A stretch of DNA of 64,000 nucleotides. It comes from Corbicula japonica (lineage: Eukaryota; Mollusca; Bivalvia; Venerida; Cyrenidae). The notes below the pieces were generated by a model that was given only the letters and a program-made list of their open reading frames with translations, was not told the DNA's origin and searched no databases. Location of the stretch: the NCBI GenBank assembly GCA_038501625.1, contig JAZAYU010000015.1:1577991-1641990 (forward strand). Direction: 5' to 3'. The position numbers and the translations under genes were made by a program. This document shows positions 1-12,850 of the stretch, piece by piece. The stretch's first letter is position 1; every line of letters starts with the position of its first letter.

Positions 1-89
1 TATCACAAAAGAAAATAACAATTAGAACATTAAAATTAACACATTCTCATTACAAACAATTTTGACTGACTTAACAGTAAAATAAATAA

Positions 90-1420
90 TATATACTCAA
101 CAGAATAAGTTTGGTCAGTATTTTCGTTTTTGCCCTAAATCTACCATATTGCAAATATCATGAAAAAAATTAACATATGTGTTGTACTAACTCTTCTTAT
201 CACATACACGATTATTTGTTTACGAAATCCTTATTCATTAGACCGTGACTGTGTTAATTCAAAATGCTCGAGATGCACGTGCCGATGAAAACCAACATTG
301 CCTTTGACATTAAAAGAGTATTGTCCAGAGTGAAAAAAGCCGGAGTAAAATTTCTAGTAGCTAGCCTTGGTCGCCGTCCTGGCCTATACGTTAATGACAG
401 AAATATCGCTTTGAGATTTCTAGAAGCTTGTTTACAGGCTGCTGACGTAGCAGGTCGTTTTGGTTGTCATGAGCGAACAATATATCGTATGCAAGCGCGA
501 TTCTGACAAACTGGCAGCGTCTACCACCTGCGTCGTATAGGTAGGACGTTCAAAACAACTTCGCGCGAAGTTCGCTACTTAGTGACGTCAACACGATGTA
601 ATCGCTTCACACCTGCTCAAAAGCTCGTTAAACGACACAGACAATCAACGGGGTCAAGAATATTCGTTTGTAACGCTTGCAACCGGCTGCTCGGTTGCGT
701 ACTCGACGTCCTTACAAACGTATTCTTCTAACAGCCCGTCAACGCGTCGCATATTTCAATTGGGCACGCCAGGGCAGTCGCTGGAATAGATAGCAATGGA
801 ACAGGATCGTGTTCACTGCTTAGTCCAAATTTAATCTCAAAGAAGCTGATGGAATGGATTGTGATTGGAGACGCCGAGGAGAAAGGTTTGATCCTGCTAA
901 CGTCTTTGAATATTACCGTTACGGTGTTTGGAGCGGTTTAATCTGGGGTGGTATTCTCATAATGGCAAGACAAAACTCAAAACAATACGGACTATCTTAA
1001 ATGTCGCCCGTTATTGTGCAGAAATCGTTATCTCTGTCTTTGTTCCTTACATAGTGAACTGCAATGCTTACGTTCTACAGCAGGATGATGCACGGTGCCA
1101 CACAACACGTCATACACGGAACGTTCTTGTTGTAAACAACATAAACATATTCGAATGACAATTAAAATCACCTGATCTCTTCCCGATGCAACACATGTGC
1201 GAATATCATGATAGAAAGGTTCGTGGCAGGAATTACGTCAAAACGTAAATGATCTTAAACGGTTATCTCACAAGGAATTGGCCCAAACCCCTATACACAT
1301 CATTCAAACACTCGTAAACAGCATACGAAAGGCGCTTTCTGACTTTTATTCAAGCTAGAGGTGGTCATACAAAATATTGAGTGTAATGTAAATTTTGATT
1401 TTGACCCCTGTCTCAAATCT
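90..1420 (+). mobile_element. Degenerate Tc1/mariner-like transposon, copy 1
   Basis: Broken transposase of a Tc1-like cut-and-paste DNA transposon. Around 420-520 the translation contains the helix-turn-helix signature CHERTIYRMQARF, followed after a stop by QTGSV, as in Tc1-like transposases. Further on, the frame-disrupted text encodes VWSGLIWGGI (about 930-955) and a Q-Q-D-D-A-R-C-H stretch (1077-1100), which match the family's VWGGI and QQDNARPH catalytic-core motifs. Several stops and frameshifts separate these pieces, so the copy cannot make a working enzyme. A related copy lies at 46858-48310 in the opposite orientation and matches from the 5' flank (motif GTTGTACTAACTCTTCTTAT) to the 3' flank (AATATTGAGTGTAATGTAAA). 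Exact terminal repeats were not resolved, so the ends are approximate. Confidence 0.8.
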
Positions 1421-4400
1421 TAATCAAATTGAATGGCTTTTTACGACTGTGTTCAGTTAATATTGTTGAAATTCAATAGGTTAAATGAGTTTCGTGGTGA
1501 AAGATGCTTTTGTCTTCAGTTTTTATGTTTAACTATTTTATCGTATCAAGTATTCCTACTGACTAAACTTTTTCGTCTCAGCATATTTTATATTTCATTT
1601 GAAGGGTAAATAATTTTGCACACTCTGTAAACACATTTCAGTTCATTGTGCTGTAATTGTCATCGACGGCTAACAACTGAAATGTAGTTTCATAAAAAGT
1701 CAATATTTCTTATCACGTTCCAGTTGTTGGTATTTTGAACCAATACGATCACACTTCTCACAACTTATTACAAAACGTATAGTTTATATCGGGAATGCAC
1801 GCAGAAAACAGTCTCCCCACACAAAGATAAATAGAGCATGGGCCTGTTTCATAAAAGACACAACAATCAACGAAAATGAGAACCTTGGGGCAAAACTATT
1901 TGTCTATGTTGGTTTAATCCACTTAAGTGTTACACCCTAAACTGTGAATAGACAGCTTTAAACCGATTTGTGTATTTGTTCAATATACATTCACGAACAG
2001 TAGAAATTGATTGACTTGTGCCGTATTGTGCAAGTGGAATACTAGGTAGACTCACACACAGTGCGAACGCGAGGAACAAACGAATCCAGACATTTAACAC
2101 AAACTGATATGAGACGATTTCTAAAATATTTTTGTGTAAATTTGATAGATTCGTTTTGTTCATTTTAAAACTTGAAGATGATTATGCTTCTGTTTGAATT
2201 GTCCAACATACCCTGCCGCAGCGAAAATCAATGTCCATGACAAAAGTCAACACTGAGAAATTTTGTTGTATTTTCAATAAAACAGGGGTGATTGTCTCAA
2301 AGGTATCGTATCTCTTACGACGTTCGTATCTCTGTCGTAAGACCATCGTTAGGATTTTGTCTCATTGTCTCGAAGAGTTCGCAATTTACGCAACATCGTA
2401 ACACTCTTGCAAAGTTACGGTAAAAAAATCGACCCCATAAATATTTTCACAAAGTTACGATGATGAAATATTCCAAATATCAACTTAATACTATTATAGG
2501 CCAAGTACTTCCATATTAAAGTCATTTGAATGGGATTAACTCAAAAATAGTGAAACAGGAGTTATAATTCTTAATGTCACAGATGACTTTGCTTATGCAT
2601 GTGATACATTTCAAGTATTAAGTTAAAAAGAAAAGAACTTTCAAAGTTATAGGCACCATTAGTTTTCTTACTAAAGTTATGGTTCTACAGGACGCTGGGG
2701 TCGCCGACGACGCCACCGGACAAAAGAATCCCTATGTTTCGCAGGCGACACAAAAACAACTAATCATTAATGCGACTGTTGATATAGCACTTTATCACTT
2801 CAGTTGACATTTTTATTTATATCATCGTTTGACCTACAATATACTAAACGTTTAAAAAATTATGTTAAAGAAGAATATTGAATATTTTTAACAAACATGC
2901 ATACAGATGTACAACTTTAAGTCTTTGTTTACGTGAAAACAAATGATCATGCAAGCTGTTGTGTTAAATGAAGAACGTCTTAACATCTTCTTTACAATAA
3001 GTTAATAATGAAAGAAACCGAAACGTATTAATCAAATTGACTGCATTTTTTCAGTAATACAGCAATGGAAATATAGATGCACAACATTTTAGCATGGTAT
3101 CAAAATGCCATAATAATAGTAGCCTGTTTTAAAGCAGTCATTTTCGTTAATGTAGCCGCTGCTTTATACGGCTGTCAAAAGTATAATTGGGATAGGTGTG
3201 ATAGCTGGTGATAGTTGGTACGAAGCATGCCTTCAAAACTACCCAACACAATTTACTTCAAATAAAAAAAAATAATACTTTACATTTTCATGTAAAAAAA
3301 ATGGATCAATTTTCTTCATTCTATGCTAGCTGGTTATAAAATAGATCGCATAGAAAGCCATTCAACGATAGCAAGGATAGCAAGATATTTTTTTCAAAAT
3401 CTAAGCGCTCATGTTTAATGTCGAGTCTATTCTTTTCTATCTTAACACGTTCCCTTTTAATATCCAGTTTCGCTGGCTCAAAAACTATAATGCCCCAATG
3501 ATCAGCCTCTGTTAGAGTCTTACTATCGCTGGCAGATGATGAAGTGAAAGTATGTTCTTTTACAGTGGATGGCTTTAGTGTCGAACTGTTTACAGGATTA
3601 TGTGGTAAAATTTAGCCGCTATTTTATTGAATCTGCCATTTTCCCTATAGATTTTCAGTTTGTATTAAGTGCTGCATAAAATAGTATGCGACAAGGCGAA
3701 AACCAAGCTATTTATAAACTATACAGAGCCATCTTAGCATATACGACGTCGTATGTTGGGTCGTATGTTCGAGACAACCACCCCAGGATGGGATGCTGTG
3801 TTGCTATGTAAGATTAGTCGATGAAGCACTTTAAAACGACTTGTCTCTCACAGAAAGTTAAAGTAGCAATACAGACCAGACAGCTTTTAGTCACATGTTG
3901 ATATCATCAATATGCTCGGAAATTGATGATTTTTACATGTTAATAGAACAGTTACACACAAACAACCTTGGATATCAATTAAACAATCCCTTGCACGATT
4001 TAGAACAACATCAATAACACTTTTAATTTTGTAAATTTGAGTAAAAACAAAATTGAGTAACATTATAATATAAAGCCTTCTACTCAGTTGTTGACCAATA
4101 AACACGGAATGGTAAAAATGACGGTTTAGAGAAAAAATATTTTAACGCAGAGTTACACATGGACAGTGTCCTCCTACTTAAAATTGTCCGCATATCTGAA
4201 CTCCCATTACCGTAATAATACATGCGTAGATTCGTACGGTAAAATTCAAGATTTTAAGATGAACGGCAAAAATGTCAGATGGGATAACTGTACTGTCATA
4301 CTGCGATTTGAGCCTGCGATTCCATGTTAAAATCACTTGTATTCTTCATAGAAGGAAAAATAAAATCTTGAAAGTCTTCTTAAAAGTAAATATACCATGA

Positions 4401-4527
4401 ACACATAAAACATGTTATTTACACAATGTTAATAAAACAATACACACACCGTTCCCCGTATATTTATTTTTTACTGTCAATTATAAAGCCCTTTTCAGAC
4501 CGTTGAGCAGGATACTTATACTCGTAT
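1421..4527. other. No gene seen; AT-rich intergenic DNA
   Basis: No open frame here shows a recognisable domain, and the short frames look random. A small stretch near 1855-1905 (CAATCAACGAAAATGAGAACC) resembles the 3' half of repeat family A. I see no RNA gene. Confidence 0.5.
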
Positions 4528-4528
4528 T

Positions 4529-4580
4529 GTGTACATATTGATTTGCGCTCAACCAAGACTAGACGGCGTGAACTGCAAGT
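4529..4580 (+). repeat. Family B repeat fragment
   Basis: A degraded match to the core of family B: a TGTACATATTGATTTGCGCTC stretch, AACC and a GACTAGACGGCGTG block line up with the better copies at 17.7, 19.3, 27.8 and 42.2 kb. The diagnostic CAACCCGGGGCTAGG is mutated here. Confidence 0.4.
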
Positions 4581-4740
4581 GCTCAAAAGTAAAAGCCCCA
4601 GCTTGTATCTATATTACCTGACAACGTTCAACAAACGCAAATCATTGGTGACAGAAGTTTTAAAACAGTGGGTCCAAAGTACTAATAATAACATGTGATC
4701 ATGTGTTTATGAACGGAACTGTTTAAAAACGGTTTCATCA

Positions 4741-4968
4741 CTTAGCTGAGAACTGGTTTAAACCCCCAGTGGCATTTTGTTTTGCCACTGACCGTTCCAA
4801 GGCGGTAACCCCTCTGGTTCTCACTTTCGTTATTTGTTTGTGGCGTCCATTATGAAACTGATTATTGTAATACCATGCTCTCTTTTCCTCTCTACTTTTT
4901 GGCTGTGTGGGGAGGCTGTGTATGCTGGATGTGGCCATTCCTGATATGCATATTTCATTTTTTTATAA
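4741..4968 (-). repeat. Family A dispersed repeat, copy
   Basis: About 225 bp, well preserved. Read on the minus strand it starts near TGAAATATGCATATCAGGAA and runs through ACAGCCTCCCCACACAGCC, AGAGAGGAAAAGAGAGCATG, GTGAGAACC, GGTTACCGCCTTGGAACGG and TCAGTGGCAAAAC to GGGTTTAAACC. Other copies are at 15998-16222, 39944-40170, 41471-41690, 44670-44880 and 63646-63841, with partial copies elsewhere. Its short open frame is found in other copies too and does not look like a gene. Confidence 0.8.
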
Positions 4969-6399
4969 GTACATGATTGTTGCTACAATGTATATTTTTG
5001 ATTGCTTGATATGTCTATCGTACATATCAAGTGAATATCATATGTGTACAATAGGGTGTTTATTTAAATAAAACAGTTTCAGTTGCAAAAGGTCGAGAAA
5101 AGTCTGACATAACGTTTTACGATAAACTTTCAAAATACAGATAAGTGATCAGACATATTATAAAAATGTTGTAAAAGGGACAGTTTTGATAATAACATCG
5201 TTTAAAACTTATATAATTTACATGTAAATTTAAACCATCGTGTCTTATAACTGCTACAATGTTGTCGTTAAAATAATCATTAAAATAGAATTTTAAAAAA
5301 ATGTGTTTCATATATGAAATGTGTCAATTATGGAAAAGCGCACCTGACGCTTGCACAACGATTTTCTCGTTTCTACACTGAAAGTGGTTACGTGCGATTC
5401 TCTATCCCAAGACTCGTGCTTAAAAGTTTTTGTATATTATCAATAATGATATTCCACCATTTAAATTAAATAATTAATAAAATATATGTTCTAATTTGGC
5501 TCAGTCCTCATATCAACAAGCAGCGTACGAATCATAATAACGTTGAGAATTTTAGAATTCAAAGACGCATGCAAACTTTAACTACTTACATGTAATTGGA
5601 ATAAAAGAAGATGATTTATTAACATTGCAACTTTAACATTCTTAGTAGTGATTGTCGAATACCGTCGTCCACAGTAGAAATTCAAAGAGAAACAGAATAT
5701 AGTGACTATGAGATACGAAAACCCAGATCATGAATTTTGTAACGTTTGTGGCAACCGTTTTCGGCCATGTATTCAAGCTTTTTCCAGTCGGATTGTTTTT
5801 GTATTTTATATTTATAAGTTTAAAAGCGCCCAAAGCAGTGCAGAGATGTATATAAATATTATGCTCGCAAAATTTCGAAAAGTGCCACGCAACGGCGGTC
5901 TACTTGAATACTTATTTGCGTATGATTTTCTTGCAAAACGCTCAATATTGCTTCTGACAAGGGTATTTTGCTGAAAAGAAAAAAAACTGTCTGTCCGTAT
6001 TTATTAGTTTTAGTTTGGCCAATTAGAAATAAGCCCATTATGCCAAAACGACGCTTCAAACGATTATTATTTACTAAAATCTTTCTTGAGCTTTGAAAAG
6101 TTTTACGGCGAAGTTAGTCTTTTTGTTCATATATATATATATTAGTTTTTTAGCACAATAACTATGAAAAATGATATGGGTCAAAATGTTACGTTTTAAT
6201 AAAGCTTTTAATAATATCGACATATCATGAAATACTCTTCTGATAATATAAAATTAATAGCAAATGTTACTTGCTAAAATTTAATAATGTCCAAAAACGG
6301 TAAAATATGTTGCATAAAATGGTTAATCGAGAATTGCAGAAAGAACTTGAACAATTAAGGAATTCTGGAGACTTTCGTGACTAAGGTTAATTGAATTCT
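4969..6399. other. No gene seen; AT-rich
   Basis: The overlapping frames on both strands around 5640-6060 mirror each other and show no domain. A short (AT)n run lies near 6129-6142. Nothing else is supported. Confidence 0.5.
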
Positions 6400-6463
6400 T
6401 GGCACACAGAGGTCATTTACTATCAGTTCTGCACCCCCACTGTTATTTAATGACCTCTGCGTG
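6400..6463. repeat. Short inverted repeat (hairpin)
   Basis: Arms around GGCACACAGAGGTCATTTAC and TTAATGACCTCTGCGTGCTG are complementary with a few mismatches across a loop of about 20 bp. This could be a small MITE remnant; no target duplication was resolved. Confidence 0.55.
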
Positions 6464-6522
6464 CTGGACATCAAATTAATAAAAAGTTTTCCAGGACTAC
6501 CAATCTCGGTCCAAGATCCCAA

Positions 6523-6695
6523 CGTCTAGCCTGGATTCCAGGCGATGGAGTATTTTGTTTTCTTTATTTGTTATCTATTATTCTGAAGCCAGTCTACATT
6601 CCTCTCTAAATACAGACTTCTCTCTCAAAGCAGGAGGATAGAAAATAGGCTGGTTTTTATATAAAAATTGTGTTACGATTCATTAAAAGACAAAC
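6523..6695 (+). repeat. Family C dispersed repeat, copy 1
   Basis: Begins TAGCCTGGATTCCAGGCGAT and shares its order of blocks with 9364-9560: AAGCCAGTCT, CTCTCAAAGCAGGAGGAT, GAAAATAG, then TGTTACGAT. Both copies are in the same orientation about 2.8 kb apart. The class is unknown. Confidence 0.65.
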
Positions 6696-9363
6696 ACTAA
6701 GGCAAAACTTTCAGTATATTGTTATTTTAGAAACAGAAATTACAAAAAGATTTTAATTAACTTTTAAAAACTTAATGCATACTCTTTTTTATTTTTATTT
6801 TTAATCTTTAAAATCTGTTCATGTACACCACAATAGAATTTTACAGCTTTCCCTATTCATGTTTATTTAATTTAATTTAATTTATTTTACAGCATTTTTA
6901 TCATGTGTATATTAAAATATTAACATTATTATGTAAATATGCCAATTTATGCAGCCCGATAGATATTATTACAATTAGATAACATGGCCGATAAATGAGC
7001 TCGACCTGAACAGTTGTTTAACAACATGGCGTATCATTAGCTGTTATAAAGCAATAAAATAACCATTAGCACATTCCAACTGACCCTAAAGCATCCCTCC
7101 ATGAAAACTTCGGGAAGCTTAAAACTGATTTTGGATGTCGGCCTTTATTGAACTAACTCATTATAATTTATTGAAATCCCTTTTATATTCTCATGTCAAA
7201 AACAAGACAAAATTAGGTTAACATTTTATTACAGCCGAGAAAGAAACAGTAAGGATTGTTTGAGCCCAACAACACATTTGTTTGGTATTGATATATAAAT
7301 AGTAACTAGTAATATTAAAGATATGGGATAATGACAAGTATAATCGCGGGTGTTCAGTTTTGATAATAGACATACATTTCGATTTGCAGCTTAAAGAATG
7401 TTGATTATCTGGAAAATTCAAAGTGAACGAAAGACGAATAGAAAAACAATTAAACGATCCGATAACTTGATTTAAAAAGGGTGTTATTTTTGACAAATGC
7501 CAAGCTCGATCAATCAGAACTGAGTCTTAATGTTAGATTGTACAACACTGGTCAGAATAACATAAGAAAACATAGAATTTCAAAGTGTCTACAGGAACTG
7601 ATAAAAAGATTGACAGGTTTTGTACTTCGCGCGAAATAGTCATTTCGATGTTTGCGCGAATGTACGTGACAGCGAACTTTAATAATACCATAGAATCTAT
7701 GCCGTGTACTTGGTTTATTAGACAATATACCCGTGGAAAAACAGTTTTGAAATTTCCGAAACGGAAAGTTCAATCGGAGTTTATGCACGAATACTTTAAA
7801 CCTCATTCTATGAATTTGCCAGGCGATGTTTAAGAAAGTTATTAAAACACCTCTTCTATATAGAGATCGCCAGTTTTTGTTTGCAAACGCTTTACATGAC
7901 GTAGATGGGGGTAATTACAGATTTAATTTAATTTCGGTAAGCTTTCAATAAAAACGAGTGAGTTCATTACATCTCAAAGAATTAAGTCAATTCGGGCAGT
8001 CCAATATTTTTCAGTTCTACAATATTTTACGTGCAATCTTATGAAATAAAATAATGACAATTTTCTAAGTTTAACTTTGGGATTTAAAAAAAAACGACTA
8101 ATTATTTCAGTTTTGCAATATTACTTGTCATACGATCTTACAACATGTTTTTTCGTTATCCCATATTAATCGAACTTTTCAATTTTATAGCTCAACAAAG
8201 TCCATTTTAATGAAAATGAAGTCCGAGGTTAAGTCCGGGATAACATTTGTTTTTTAAATATGAAATGTCTTAAAATATTAGAATATTACTGAACGATATT
8301 TGCTTAGTCTGAAACTTTAAGCAAATCAGCGACTTAAGGAAAAAATTGCAAGATGTATCATTAAAAATCTAGTAGAAACAGTATGTAAGGTAGATATGTA
8401 TTCATTGCAGTAAAAAAACAACTACAAGAAAATTATAATTCCGGCAAGCTTAACTGTGTGTAAACTAAATTAAAATAAAATTGTTTATAATATTTCATAA
8501 TAACGCGTTATACAGCTTAAAAAACAACAACATCAAACATGACGTAGAACTTCTTTCATTCCTGAGAATTTATGACAAAATTTATTTGAACAGTCATAAT
8601 ATTGTATGATTTCGGCAAGCTTGTACTAAGGTAAAGAGTATGTTCTTATTCAAAATTGTGTAACTAGTCATTACTCAGGGATGTGGCGGTCTCCGCAGTC
8701 ACCCCCGCCGGCACAATATTTTACTAATTTTTTTTTATTGATCTTGCACATTACATCTCATCAAGAGATTTTAAGTTGCTCTTAATTACAGGGAATTATG
8801 CATTCCTCTGTAGAGGGGTTAAGCGTTTTCGTACTAAAACAACGCGCACTAAGTCATTAAATCGTATTTAAGAGAATAAAGCACGGTATAGAATAGAAAT
8901 GAATTACGATTTCTAAATAGCATTTCTACTTAATACATGTATCTTATATTGCTGTACGGCTTATTTAATATTAAATTTCCCTAAATTCTAAAGACCTCTC
9001 AGGCGAAAATTTGCATACTTCCACTGAATTTTGAAATATCAAGGACAAAATAATGTAAATACGGATACGAATTTGATGACTTAACATACTTATGGTCGAA
9101 ATAATACTAAAACATCAATATTTTTTCAACATATTTATCAATACTACCAGTTTTTGCAATTCTTTTACGGTCTTTGGCAGACAACTAATTGCTTCTTTGT
9201 AATACACAGATAAAATAACTAGAGTTATATTTGCGAAAAGGAAAAGTTACTTTTTCATCAACTATTACGTATTGACACAGATTAGCACAACTAACAATTG
9301 CGGTAATAGTAACACATTAAGCGCTTGCTGTTACATTGAGTATAAATTCTCTTTGTGTACAAT
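6696..9363. other. No supported gene; AT-rich
   Basis: The longest open frame (7585-7833, plus, 82 codons) has no motif I recognise and is mirrored by an 84-codon frame on the other strand, so I do not call it a gene. The rest is low-complexity AT-rich DNA. Confidence 0.45.
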
Positions 9364-9560
9364 ATAGCCTGGATTTCAGGCGATGAAGTATTTTTCAATA
9401 TTCAACTATTAATCTTAAGCCAGTGTCTCATCCCTCTTTCAACTTTATACAGATAATACAGACATCCCTATTAATGCAGTAGGATTGAAAATAGACTCGC
9501 AACAATAACATTTTGTTATGATGCATAAACAATCTTATCAGAGTATTGGCTAGTCTACGT
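9364..9560 (+). repeat. Family C dispersed repeat, copy 2
   Basis: Starts TAGCCTGGATTTCAGGCGAT and follows 6523-6695 with small indels, including the AAGCCAGTGT, GCAGTAGGATTGAAAATAG and TTTGTTATGAT blocks. Confidence 0.65.
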
Positions 9561-10849
9561 ACATTAATACGTTTTACTCACTTTAACGTGAGTAAATTAA
9601 TTATTTCCTTATCTCATAATACGTAAAAAAACACAAACAAAAACTAGGAATAGGTCGTTGTATTCAGCGGGAATACACATTAAAATTTTCAAATGTCTGT
9701 AAAGTCCAAGTTCAAGTTGCTCAAAAACTGTCCAAAGAGGTAGAAATCAGTGGGCCTGTAGTGTGCGAACCGTCCGAATGAAAAGCTGACATCCGTAGTT
9801 CTAGCTATTTAGCAGTCCAGAAGACGAACGGAAAACTTTCAACACATCTGGATAAAGCTTCGTCTAATAGTACCACTCGAACCTGAAACTAGTGAATGGC
9901 CTTAAAATATCCATATTTCTTACATGATAAATAAATATATTGTTTATGACTAAGAGAAAACAGCAAAACTCGAAACACCTGAAACAAAAATAAACACTTT
10001 ATTTACACCCATTTTTCAATTTATTCTCTGAAAGTTCTGTTAAACCTCGATAACCATCCAAAAATAATATTAACAACCTATAGGGCGGGTGGGCGGGTAC
10101 CGACATGTTTACCGCTGAATAGAAACGCCTCGAATGGTGTACACAGATAAAACCAACACTTAAATAGCCTAATCGCACGAGATACACGCACCTTTTCCCT
10201 CCACACTGACAATTACCGTCAAGTTCGTATTATTCGAAACGGAAATAATTTCATATACTTGCGAGATGTACGTATAACAACGTCGTTAACAAGGGAACAC
10301 TATATGGAGTCCAAATTTCTAGTTCTACAATGGATCTACAATAAGGGTAACAGTGAGGTCTATGCTCAAAATTGGTCTACAATACAGGTCTACACTAAGG
10401 GTCAAGATGCTAGTGCACAAACATGTTACTCGGCGGTTTTAATCTTAAGTGACGAAGAATAGTATCCTGAAGTCTCTTCAATTTATTTTTTGTTAGAAAA
10501 TTTAGGCACTCCTGTAAACCAGACTATTCATAAATGTAAGGCTTATAGGACTTAGACATTTAAAAATAAATAACGAAGATTTCATTTGTTTATATCAAAG
10601 TAATGCGTGATATCAATGATGTTCATCACACACCTGTTGTAATTACAAGCACTTAGTACACAGAGCGAATATTCAAACGTAACAGCTTGCACTGTTGAGT
10701 TCAATTTCGATTAGCAATAGATCAACAGAGATAAGGTTGGCAGAACCGGTATTTTAAAGTCCCCCGAGACAAATTAGTTTTTCGCGGCAAAATTGACAGG
10801 GCGGTAATGTTTATACATTTCCGAGTTGTTACCAAAATGGCGGAGTCGA
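9561..10849. other. No gene seen
   Basis: Short frames at 9999-10187 (minus) and 10259-10462 (plus) carry no recognisable domain. The second spans a loose internal repetition of GGTCTACAATA-like text. Nothing else is supported. Confidence 0.45.
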
Positions 10850-10920
10850 AGGACGTATATTATGTTGTTTTGTTTAGATCCGGAAGGTTTTGATACTAAT
10901 GGATCATGGTCTGTTATAAG
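10850..10920 (+). promoter_or_regulatory. Possible transcript start with YY1-like site and splice donor
   Basis: The sequence ACCAAAATGGCGGAGTC resembles a YY1-type initiator site (AANATGGCGG), often found at housekeeping first exons. About 65 bp downstream is a strong splice donor, ATAAG followed by GTAAGTACAG at 10920. The ATG of the motif opens a frame that stops after 18 codons. Another frame starting at an ATG near 10861 stays open to the donor and would read MLFCLDPEGFDTNGSWSVI. I cannot join this to a downstream coding exon with confidence. It could be the first exon of a non-coding RNA or of a gene with distant exons. Confidence 0.25.
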
Positions 10921-11216
10921 GTAAGTACAGTTTGACGTTGATGTTTTAATGACGTTTTCTTATTTATCTATCGCTACTAATTGACATTATAACCGTGTTA
11001 AATTGCATTCATATCATTCATATTGTGGTCTTCATATTAATTTCTTGCGATTCCATTTTTTTATATTTAGAAACTAATTTAAGATTATATATTTAAAATC
11101 CAACATTATTTTATTTGCTGATATAAATAGCGGTATACAGTGTATTGCGTACTGATCTTTTTTTCTTTAAATCTGGCTGTATTCTAAATTATTTTAGCTT
11201 TCTTCGGCAGAGTTGC

Positions 11217-11250
11217 ATTTGTCCGTCCGTCCGTCCGTACGTACGTTTTC
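11217..11250 (+). repeat. GTCC/GTAC short tandem repeat
   Basis: TTTGTCCGTCCGTCCGTCC followed by GTACGTACG. Such GTCC or GGAC tracts head dispersed repeats in bivalves; the reverse-sense form occurs at 29475-29505. Confidence 0.7.
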
Positions 11251-11563
11251 CAAATCTTGTGGCAACTCCTCATTAACTATCGGGCGTATTTTTTTCAGAT
11301 GTGCATAGATGATCAAGCAGTATGTGTTGATGATCGTAACGAAAGGACTTTTTCCTGCGACCGTTTTTACTACAGTTATGACCCTTTGTTACAAATGTTG
11401 TTGTAGCAGTTGGGGCATCAGTGTCCGAGGACGCTTTCTAGTTTTGATAGTTATTTTGCTCAGTCATCTGTTATTCCTATCATTCTTTCTGGTTTTTTTT
11501 TCTACCCTCATGTCATTGTTTTTAATTGCATGCATAATTGTCCGTTTACGATTGTATTTACAG

Positions 11564-11714
11564 ACCACTATTACGTCAACAGTGAGCCAGACAAGTTTGC
11601 GAAATATAATGCATCTTATAAGACTTCAGTTTCGAAGCTGGACCATCTATAAAGTGAATTGCAATGGATGCATCATGCAAGATGTCATATATCAGACATG
11701 TATCTCAACCAAAA
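11564..11714 (+). other. Candidate internal exon
   Basis: Bounded by a good acceptor (ATTGTATTTACAG, ending at 11563) and a good donor (CCAAAA followed by GTAAGTTTT at 11715). One frame encodes DHYYVNSEPDKFAKYNASY and a short continuation before a stop at 11650-11652, which looks less random than its surroundings. The phase does not match the candidate exon at 10850-10920, so coding continuity is not shown. It may be an exon of a non-coding RNA or chance. Confidence 0.2.
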
Positions 11715-12673
11715 GTAAGTTTTAATTAATATTTTGTAGCATGTACACTTTACTAATGTATTTATCATTCAAAGCATACCTTCTAATTTCAACTAAACCT
11801 TTAATATTCAACATTTTAGAAAACCGATACAGAGTATAAACGATTATAAATAAGTAGACAGTCACGTGATACTCTGCTCAGATTAACTATTATTATGATC
11901 TTATTGCATATATGTGCGAGTCTGGTATATTTCCAGTGAGTTATTTTCACTAGAGGGACATAGCGATACCAAATTTCTAAAATAATTAGCTGAAAATTAA
12001 TACTTCAATATATCTTATCTGTCGAATGACTGTTTTGCAAATGTCGTAACGAAAATAGTGAACGTTTTGATGTAAGCATTACATAACAAATGCATCAAGG
12101 ACCGAAAAGATACGGCAATCAATACTTTTAAATACGATTTTAAAGACAGTCAAATTAGTTAGTTATCTCAATTAAGGGAAACTATATATCCAAGTGTATT
12201 TAAAAAAATGTTAATTAAATTAAAACAAGGGAATAAAACCAACTTCTGTAATCACGATACCGTTGTCAGTGCACATATCAACGTTCCGAGTACGTGTTGA
12301 CACTTGGTTCTATTTAGCAAATTATTTAGCAGGTATTAATATAAATTACAAAACTCATACGGGTTATATAGTTATTTATCACGCCAAATGCATTTCTTAT
12401 TAATTATTATTGATAGCATTTCCTTAATTAACTCGTTTGATATTTTTGTATGACCAGTTGCTATTTGTAAACATTACGCAGAACACACCATTCGCGGTCT
12501 TAAGTTTGTATTTTATTTTATTTTTATGTTCCTAGTGCATACGGTTTTCTGTATTACGAGAATTTAGAAACGGCAAGATATGGCCGATTATTAAACTGTA
12601 CCTGTTGATTATTGATCATTATCATCATAGGACATTTCAGTCAACTGATCTAAACATCTATACCAGAACAGCA

Positions 12674-12676
<3 letters not shown>
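11715..12676. other. No gene seen; AT-rich
   Basis: No supported coding or RNA feature. Confidence 0.5.
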
Positions 12677-12722
<46 letters not shown>

Positions 12723-12754
12723 TTCTCTCTCTGTCTCTCCCTCTCTCTGTCTCT

Positions 12755-12847
<93 letters not shown>
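12677..12847. repeat. (CT)n microsatellite, about 170 bp
   Basis: Almost pure CT dinucleotide with occasional TGT, TTT and CCC interruptions in the first half and an uninterrupted second half. The Ser/Leu or Arg/Glu open frames here are products of the repeat, not genes. Confidence 0.97.

Positions 12848-12850
<3 letters not shown>

Noticed and set aside
7585..7833. Possible small gene of 82 codons
   Set aside because: No recognisable domain, a mirrored open frame on the opposite strand and no splice context.
11309..11725. 138-codon hydrophobic frame
   Set aside because: No domain; it overlaps a GTCC repeat flank and a candidate exon in a different frame.
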